In this document: positions 62,713-64,000 of the stretch, one piece after another
Layout of the letters: the number at the start of each line of letters is the position of its first letter
Position numbering within the stretch: the stretch's first letter is position 1
Source of the DNA: Betaproteobacteria bacterium
Lineage (GTDB): Bacteria; Pseudomonadota; Gammaproteobacteria; Burkholderiales; Casimicrobiaceae
Assembly (NCBI GenBank): GCA_013298145.1
Contig: JAAFJO010000008.1
Span: 1-64,000, forward strand
Reading direction: 5' to 3'
DNA: 64,000 bases
The notes under the pieces: generated by a model
Told to the model about the DNA's origin: nothing
The model's database searches: none
The model's input: only the letters and a program-made list of their open reading frames with translations
Translations under genes and position numbers: made by a program

Positions 62713-62742
62713 GAAAAAAGCGACCCGAGGGTCGCTTTTTTT
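62713..62742. terminator. Bidirectional terminator between FKBP and Bug receptor genes
   Basis: GCGACC (62720-62725) pairs with GGTCGC (62730-62735); A-run at 62714-62719 and T-run at 62736-62742. Serves both convergent genes. Confidence 0.93.
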
Positions 62743-62783
62743 GCTTGGAACCGGCGCTCAACCTTAGTATTCGCGTAGCACAC

Positions 62784-63755
62784 TTACTCCGCTTCGATCT
62801 TCGCCGCTTTGGTGAGCTGCCCCCAGCGCTTTACTTCGCTATCGATCAGCTTGGCGAGCCCTGCGGCATCAGTTGAATCAATATCGAGGCCAGCGCCATT
62901 CATCTTCGCTTTGACCTCGGGCATTGCGAGCACTTTTTTCATTGTTGATTCGAGCTTGGCGACAACATCTTTGGGCATGTTGGCCGGGCCAACCAGCGCG
63001 AACCAGGGCACGAGCTCGTAGCCCGGAACTTGTTCAGTGATAGCGGGCAGGTCGGGAAGCTGTGGTGCACGACGTGTGCTCGTTACGCCGAATGCTTTCA
63101 CCTTTCCGCCCTTGATTTGCGCTTGGGCATTGCCAAGGTCGGCGAACACGACCTCAATCGAGCCGCCGAGCATGTCTGTAATTGCAGGCGGGATCCCTTT
63201 GTAGGGCACCATCTGCATGTCGCCACCAATCATCGAGGCGAAGAGCGAGCCGGAAACCCACGAGCCGGACGAGCCTTGCCCGAAGCGCACCTTGCCTGGG
63301 TTGGCTTTGACGTAAGCGATGAAGCTCTTCAAATCGGTTGCGGGCACTTTGTCGTTTGTGATCAATACAAACGGCGTCGTTGCAATTTTGCCAATCGGGG
63401 TGAAATCCTTTGCCGGATCGTAGGGTACTTTTTTGAGCAAGCTCACCACGGCCGCTTGCGTCGTGCTCGTGGTGACGAGTAACGTGTAGCCGTCAGCTGG
63501 CGCGTTTTTGACTTCGCCGGCGCCAATAGTGCCTTGAGCGCCCGCTTTATTTTCAACAACAATCGATTGGCCGAGCTCTTTGCTCATCCCTTCGGCAAGT
63601 ACACGACCCACCACGTCAGTCGCGCTTCCTGCTGGGAACGGCACGACGAATTTGATTGGTTTGTTTGGGTAAGACTGAGCGCTTACCAACGCGCTCCACG
63701 CGAACACGGCCGCTGCTGAAAATCGTAGCAGCGAACGGGTTGAATTTCGAATCAT
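62784..63755 (-). CDS. Bug-family tripartite tricarboxylate transporter receptor
   Basis: Periplasmic solute-binding protein of the Bug/TctC family, whose members bind carboxylated small molecules. 323 residues: signal peptide about 1-26 (ALVSAQ), then YPNKPIKFVVPFPAGSATDVVGRVLA, VVENKAGAQGTIGAGEV, ADGYTLLV and the late TEQVPGYELVPWFALVGPANMPKDVV. No TctA/TctB membrane genes nearby, as is usual for the large Bug sets in betaproteobacteria. GGAGACATC precedes the ATG at 63755. Confidence 0.95.
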   Translation of the reverse strand: MIRNSTRSLLRFSAAAVFAWSALVSAQSYPNKPIKFVVPFPAGSATDVVGRVLAEGMSKELGQSIVVENKAGAQGTIGAGEVKNAPADGYTLLVTTSTTQAAVVSLLKKVPYDPAKDFTPIGKIATTPFVLITNDKVPATDLKSFIAYVKANPGKVRFGQGSSGSWVSGSLFASMIGGDMQMVPYKGIPPAITDMLGGSIEVVFADLGNAQAQIKGGKVKAFGVTSTRRAPQLPDLPAITEQVPGYELVPWFALVGPANMPKDVVAKLESTMKKVLAMPEVKAKMNGAGLDIDSTDAAGLAKLIDSEVKRWGQLTKAAKIEAE

Positions 63756-64000
63756 GATGTCTCCTTATGCATTTGAGTTGTAGGTCCTGCGTGAGCCATT
63801 CAAGCAAAAACGCTTGAGATACGTTCTGTCGAGTTGCCGAGACTTGAGAAGACGTCAGTCAAACGTCTTGCACGAACCGGCGCGACGAGATTTGGGGCGA
63901 TATTCACACGGCTTACGCATTCTATGAACCAGCGCCTCGTGACCAGCTCGGGTTAGCAATGAGTAGCGGCGACTTACTTATCTGAGCTCATATTTATTTG
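63756..64000. other. Right edge, upstream of the Bug gene
   Basis: 245 bp with no convincing gene. CAAGC-AAAAAC-GCTTG forms a small hairpin near 63802-63817. The sequence should contain the Bug gene promoter. It may be divergent from a gene beyond the window. Confidence 0.4.

Overview
The window looks like a chromosomal segment of a moderately GC-rich Gram-negative bacterium, most likely a betaproteobacterium. The evidence is the kdsD-kdsC-lptC-lptA-lptB-rpoN-hpf-ptsN-hprK-rapZ string (HPr kinase beside sigma-54 and LPS export genes), the Tol and Ruv genes, the lolB-ispE-tRNA-Gln-prs-rplY block, Mpl murein recycling ligase and a Bug-type solute receptor. I cannot name a genus. Almost all of the sequence is core housekeeping DNA; there is no transposase, phage or conjugation gene.

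Layout. 1-357: end of a CRISPR array with 36-bp repeats and 30-bp spacers, its repeat resembling type II-C (Cas9) repeats; any cas genes lie left of the window. 424-8079: fatty acid hydroxylase, MgtE, then MtgA, a TonB-like protein, an RNB exoribonuclease and a 5'-nucleotidase. 8268-13694: Mpl, a five-PAS diguanylate cyclase, DUF455 and DUF962 proteins. 13774-24327: TolA-TolR-TolQ-YbgC-RuvB, a VapBC toxin-antitoxin pair between ruvB and ruvA, a three-gene ECF sigma / membrane anti-sigma / secreted protein operon between ruvA and ruvC, then YbjQ, YebC and a Lon-N-domain protein. 24324-32425: the rpoN/LPS export block. 32673-38928: OmpA/BON and helix-hairpin-helix proteins, HemW, YceH, RdgB, RNase PH and a glycosyltransferase, with several palindromic repeat elements between them. 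39015-45882: a secreted hydrolase, MetK, a coupled pair of lipid A-type acyltransferases, Sua5, glycerate kinase and a BLUF photoreceptor. 46132-49514: a GST, an unknown small protein, and a DUF1190 lipoprotein / glutathionylspermidine synthase-like / DUF350 cluster. 49739-63755: L25, Prs, tRNA-Gln, IspE, LolB, TPR protein, MutM, DbpA, cupin, Uup-type ABC-F, FadD, FKBP and a Bug receptor.

How they work together: many genes serve the envelope (LPS precursor Kdo and Lpt export, Tol, LolB, MtgA, Mpl, acyltransferases), DNA repair (RuvABC, MutM, RdgB) and RNA metabolism (RNB, RNase PH, DbpA, RapZ).

The least explained material is non-coding. A set of AT-rich, GCTA/TAGC-rich intergenic tracts carries small palindromes, including near-identical 17-bp ones. 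There are also a 168-bp hairpin-like element, a nested 255-bp inverted repeat, REP-like hairpins around yceH, and repeat DNA that has entered the reading frame of the ABC-F gene.
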